DNA of 64,000 bases from Diphasiastrum complanatum. Lineage: Eukaryota > Streptophyta > Lycopodiopsida > Lycopodiales > Lycopodiaceae. The DNA lies in the NCBI GenBank assembly GCA_029204225.1, contig CM055092.1:68999614-69063613 (forward strand), written 5' to 3'. This document shows positions 59,062-64,000 of this stretch, one piece after another. A program made the position numbers and the translations under genes. Each line of letters starts with the position of its first letter. Within the stretch, counting starts at the first letter, position 1. The notes below the pieces were generated by a model. It searched no databases. It was not told the origin of the DNA and was given only the letters and a program-made list of their open reading frames with translations.

Positions 59062-60840
59062 TTATAGCTTCAGCCCAAAAGCTCTTTGGCAAAGATGTGT
59101 GTGCCAGCATGCATTTGGCTGACTCGACCAGGGTAGGATTCTTCTTCTCGGCTTCTCCACCATTGTCAGACTTAGGGCTTTAATTTTAGTTTCTTTCTCT
59201 GCATGTTCCTTGAAGATTTTGAAGCAACTGAAAGCTTCTGATTTCTTCTTGATGCAGTACACCATTGTCTTTCTGAAGAATTCATCAATAAAAGTGATGA
59301 AATACTTTGCATCCTTCAGTAAAAGATTCTACATTGGGCCACAAATGTATGTATGTACAACATCTAATAATCCTCTAGCAACATGCTGATGGCTTGATCT
59401 AAATGGTTTCCTAGTATTTTTACCAACTAAATAGTCTTAAAGAATAGGTAATTTGACTTTCCTATCTAGATAGTCGAGATTAAGAATAATAGATTGCTTA
59501 GACACATGTAATACAAAAGCATGATTCAACTGACCAAGTCTATAGTGCCAAAGTAAATTTTATTGATTTGTACAAAAGTGTTAAGAGCCTGACCAGAGGC
59601 AGAAAAGCAATAACTTAATCCATACAAGTATCCATGCCTCTTTTCGAGTGCTACGATCTTGCCTATCCTATCGACTACTTTACTTTGATCAGATTCGAAT
59701 TCTACTTTATGTCCTAGATCTGTAAATCTGCTTACAGAGAGCGGATTTGTAGAAAGATTTGGTACATGTAGGACATTAGAAAATAGTCTGGATTGATCAA
59801 TTGCAAAGCTTGATTAATACTGTACCTTCACCTTTGATAACTTGTGTGCTATTGTCGCCCAAGTGAATATATCTTTTGATATCGTAAGGTGTATAGGACT
59901 CAAAGCAGCCAATATGGCTGGCCATGTGATGTGTGGCTCCAAAATCCAGAAACTAGGAGCTATCATCTGTAGCTTCTTGATGTCTAGTCATGAATGCATC
60001 ATGATTCGCTTCTTGGTTGGGCTGTGGGGCTTCTGCTGCTGCATTTGTCATCTGATTTGATTGCCCTTTTTGTTGTTCTTGGCTTGTAGTATGTGGCAAT
60101 CTTGAATCTTGTGGTTTGTTCGTTTGTAGTATCTACAGAACAACTTCTTCCTTGTCCGCTAGTTCGAATGCTCTTGATGCTATGTCGGCTTCTAGTTTTG
60201 CTTTGATTGATTTAGGCCTTTCTTCTTCTACTTAGTTGAGCGTCTGTTGGTGTATAGGGCATGAGAGTCGACAATTGAGAAACTGGAAGGTTCGTTCCTT
60301 CTGGTGTCCTCCTCTACAGCAATATTGTGATGACTCTTGAAAGAGTCAGTTCTAGGTGTGTCGTAATGATCATTAGCCAACTATCGTACGATCTTGGTGA
60401 GCTTGAAAGCAATGTCATTACTGCGTCTTGATCGTCTATGACTAATCTGACAACGACCATTTGCTTTAGCAGGTTCTTGAACTGGTTGATGTGATTTTGT
60501 AGGGAATCACCATTCGTCATCTTGAGGGAGAAGAATTTTCTCCTGAGATGTAGCTTGAAAGCTTCCGTCGTGCACTTTGTATAGGGACCTGCTCAAGATG
60601 TCTCAGACTTCCTTGGAGGTCTGATCTTCAAACACATGGCCAATTTGCGTGTCTGATATGTTAAGGATGATCAACACAAATTTCCATCCTTCAGCTTCCA
60701 TCAGGAGATTGCATCATTGTCTGTTTCGGGTCTTGCCTCCAGCATCATACAACTCCTTAGCCATTAGCACAGTTTTCATCTAAAATTTTTACAAATGGTA
60801 ATTGGCTCCATCAAGCTTGTCCACGATGGGACTGGCTTTC
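59062..60840 (-). pseudogene. Copia B gag, protease and integrase N-terminal half
   Basis: From the right: gag (60314-60520: QNHINQFKNLLKQM, DDQDAVMTLLSSSPRSYDSW), poorly preserved knuckle region, protease at about 59955 (FLDFGATHHM, with Phe in place of Ser after the catalytic Asp), KRYIHLGDNSTQVIKGEGT, the pre-integrase region (LNHAFVLHV) and integrase (FITFIDEFFRKTMVYCIKKK at 59200-59300). The first integrase catalytic Asp context HTDICGP reads HTYICGP, so the Asp is lost. The zinc-finger Cys before LVGK is also mutated. It is clearly inactive. Confidence 0.83.
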
Positions 60841-61054
60841 CCCTGGGAATCCATGTGAAAGTTAGTCTAAGTGATAATAATATCTATCAATGACTTGCGA
60901 ATTAAAAATCTAATGTTATTTACTGAATATTAAAATAATTATTCTATCGGCTAATAGAGTCAGGTTCTGTGGAAAGCTTATCAGGCTATAAAAACAGCCT
61001 TGAACTAAAACTGCTTCTAATACAATGTAAGTATCAGATTAAGGAATCAGATAA

Positions 61055-61066
61055 GCTCTGATACCA
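61055..61066 (-). other. Copia B primer binding site (complement)
   Basis: GCTCTGATACCA, the complement of TGGTATCAGAGC, directly abuts the LTR start TGTTGGGG. Confidence 0.85.
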
Positions 61067-62012
61067 TGTTGGGGAAATGATGGGTCCGACGACTCGGATC
61101 GGAATAATCCTACTACTACACGAAGGTAGTGGTTGACTATTTCCCTCGGTGCATGCACTACTACTATAGTAGGCGAACACAAACGTAAAGTAGAGCTTAA
61201 TTGCGTAGTTGTTTGCGAAAGCGGAAGAGCAAACAATCAGACAAAACAACGAGAAAGTCAGATAGGGAGACAAAGTAGCTTAAACATACGATTTTGACAA
61301 GAACTTGGAATGCAATAAAACAATGACTAATTCAGATCAATGTACAGAAATACAAGTCAAATTGATACTATGAGCACAAAACAATAGCGGACGAAATCGC
61401 GTGCTCAAGAAGCTAGCTCCGCTCTGTAAAAGTTATGAGCTTATTACTGACAATCAATCTGAAGAAAGAATCAATGCATGAAAGCATCTATAGTGTTTTC
61501 TCTTTGTAAATCACTATGATTGATCCACTTACTTAATTAGATTACAATGGTCATCTATATACAATTTACATTTGTACAAATGAGTGTACAATAAAGATGG
61601 CATGGAGTCGTTGTGCCGTCTAGAAGAGATTATGGCTACTGTTGTCATTGTCCAAGTTGTTGCATAGTACAAGAAGTGGGCGTGAGAAGGCTTCGACTAT
61701 TTGGACTCGAGAGAGTCGCTATAGTGGCCTTGGAGTAGTCAATAAGTCGATATGTCGAACAAGTCGGGTTTCCCTGATATGTCGGTTGAGTCGACAAGTC
61801 AGACCTCCCGATAAGTCGGACAAGTCGATTAGTTGAGAGAGTCGATAAGTCGGGCTTCCCCGATATGTCGGCCAAGTCGGATTGCCATTCTCTTGTTTGG
61901 TCTTCAGTAATAGAGTATTTCTGCAAACTGTGCGACAATGCATGTAAAACTATAGCAATATGAATGGAACTAGATTAACATGGGATTTAGGAGAGTAGGG
62001 GAGATAAATCTA
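61067..62012 (-). repeat. Copia B right (5') LTR, complete
   Basis: This 946-bp LTR runs from TGTTGGGGAAATGATGG to GAGATAAATCTA. It is homologous to 39171-39392 and 56827-57389 combined and contains the 163 bases (61287-61449) missing from the other copy. Its U3-side part (about 61735-61885) has repeated AAGTCGG / CGATATGTCGG motifs. It is followed directly by (CT)n. Confidence 0.9.
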
Positions 62013-62013
62013 A

Positions 62014-62844
<831 letters not shown>

Positions 62845-63339
62845 GATACAGAATGGAAGGAACTTCAACTTTTTAGTTTAAATGAAGAGAGAGAATATTA
62901 TGCATATAGCTGGGCTCAAACGATTTAATATGACATTTCCTTATGGTAAATTTTCTAGCTTAAGAAATCCAAGCTAACTTGCTTTTCATTTATTTTGGCA
63001 ATTAGACTAACTTTTACACACTATTTGGCCACACCACAAGTTCTTTAATGTGCTTTGTGGGCACAAATATAAAAGTAGTTGTTGCTATTTTACCATGCAT
63101 TTCGTGCATTTGCTATTCATGTATCTCTAGTGCACAGTTTTATTCCACACATAAGTACAAGTGCATCATTAGGTAGTGTCTTGCTTATTTATATACAATT
63201 AACCACAAAATTGAGATAAACAATTTTCCATTACAAAATTGCATAACAAGGCAATTAGAATCCTTTTAGTTGATCTTTTGGGAATCACCCAACATTGTGA
63301 TATGAGAGTTTTAGAATCTCAACATGAGATGTCTTGAAT

Positions 63340-63670
63340 ACATGCTTGAGCATAGAATGGTTAATAGATTAGATCTTTGTTGTACTTATTCAAATCATAT
63401 TTGTGAATCTTGTATATTTTGTAAGTACTCAAGCCCAATAAATTAGGCTCATACAGTCATTTCTCTTCTTAAAACTGTTCATAGTGATTTTGTGGTTCTA
63501 TGCAAACCACATTTTGGGAGGAGCTAAATTCTTTACAACTTTCATTGATTTTTTGTTTAGACACATTGCTTTTATGTTCTTGAAATTTGCAAAATTAGAA
63601 GCCCTCAAATGCTTCAAGATATTTAAGCGATATGTAAAGACCAAACCAAGAGTAAAAATAAAAAATCTTT
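63340..63670 (+). pseudogene. Copia integrase remnant
   Basis: One frame shows SNHICESCIFCK (pre-integrase zinc-finger Cys pair) and KTVHSDFVVL with the first catalytic Asp. A neighbouring frame shows KFFTTFIDFLFRHIAFMFLK and ALKCFKIFKRYVK, matching the copia block FLTFIDDFSRYTWVYFLK...F..FK. Stops and a frameshift are present. Nothing else of the element is seen before the window ends. Confidence 0.7.
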
Positions 63671-63931
63671 TGCATAACTAGAATCTACCACCAAGATTAA
63701 AGCATCTCAAACAAAACAATAGCAGCAATCAAGCACCATTAATCAATAACAAAATGAAATGCTAAGACTCCTTAAAAATAAACAATAAAACTCCTTACTC
63801 ATTAACTTTTTAATCTCATAAACCCTAATTACACAATAGGATTTTTTAATCCAATTTTACAAAGATGTTGGATTATTAAGATTTGCCCATGGCACAATTG
63901 TAAAGCTCATGTGTAAATTCTCATATCATTG

Positions 63932-63938
<7 letters not shown>
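63671..63938. other. AT-rich spacer
   Basis: Nothing supported. Confidence 0.4.

Positions 63939-64000
<62 letters not shown>
63939..64000 (+). repeat. (CT)n microsatellite running off the window
   Basis: Pure TC to the last base, so the full length is unknown. Confidence 0.97.

Overview
The window looks like nuclear DNA of a land plant with a large, transposon-rich genome. The evidence is a three-exon alpha-expansin gene with plant-type introns, Ty1/copia elements primed by initiator-tRNA-Met sites (TGGTATCAGAGC), a Ty3/gypsy element with the tRNA-Asp-type site TGGCGCCGTTGCCGGGGA, and eight long (CT/GA)n tracts. I cannot name the species. The DUF7869-like gene fragment might point to a non-flowering plant, but that is a guess.

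Layout. 1-4.2 kb: AT-rich DNA with one copia protease scrap. 4.2-6.0 kb: the alpha-expansin on the minus strand, the only gene here that looks intact. 6.4-9.0 kb: a local duplication, a (CT)n tract, a copia RT scrap and a decayed unknown gene. 9.2-19.0 kb: a large imperfect inverted duplication of a copia element nested in a gypsy element. The left arm is gypsy(-)/LTR/copia(-). The right arm is copia(+)/gypsy(+) and ends in an extra coiled-coil ORF. 19.7-21.0 kb: a second LTR of the same copia family with part of its internal DNA. 21.05-27.9 kb: a gypsy element with LTR, PBS, gag, protease, RNase H and integrase but no RT core, followed by 3' tandem repeats, a 464-bp foldback element and a 3' ORF remnant. 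28.0-33 kb: a fairly complete minus-strand copia element with stops and frameshifts. 34-36 kb: a gag-only copia fragment between LTR-like ends.

39.0-62.2 kb is a nested stack. Copia B (minus strand) lies between two (CT)n tracts, as if it inserted into a microsatellite. Its left LTR is split by a 17.4-kb insertion whose ends are LTR-A sequence. That insertion holds a copia A remnant, an unrecognised minus-strand gene, 5.5 kb of satellite-like DNA with about 21 copies of a CpG-rich 20-bp palindrome, a telomere-like minisatellite, and a plus-strand gene with YNS/VED repeats and a DUF7869-like region. I consider this 42.4-55.1 kb block the best candidate for an undescribed system. 62.2-64 kb: more microsatellites and a copia integrase scrap.

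Apart from the expansin, most coding sequence here is broken retrotransposon DNA. Several copia copies lack RT and carry unrelated 3' sequence, which suggests non-autonomous derivatives mobilised in trans. Nothing was aligned or searched, so homology calls come from motifs read by eye.
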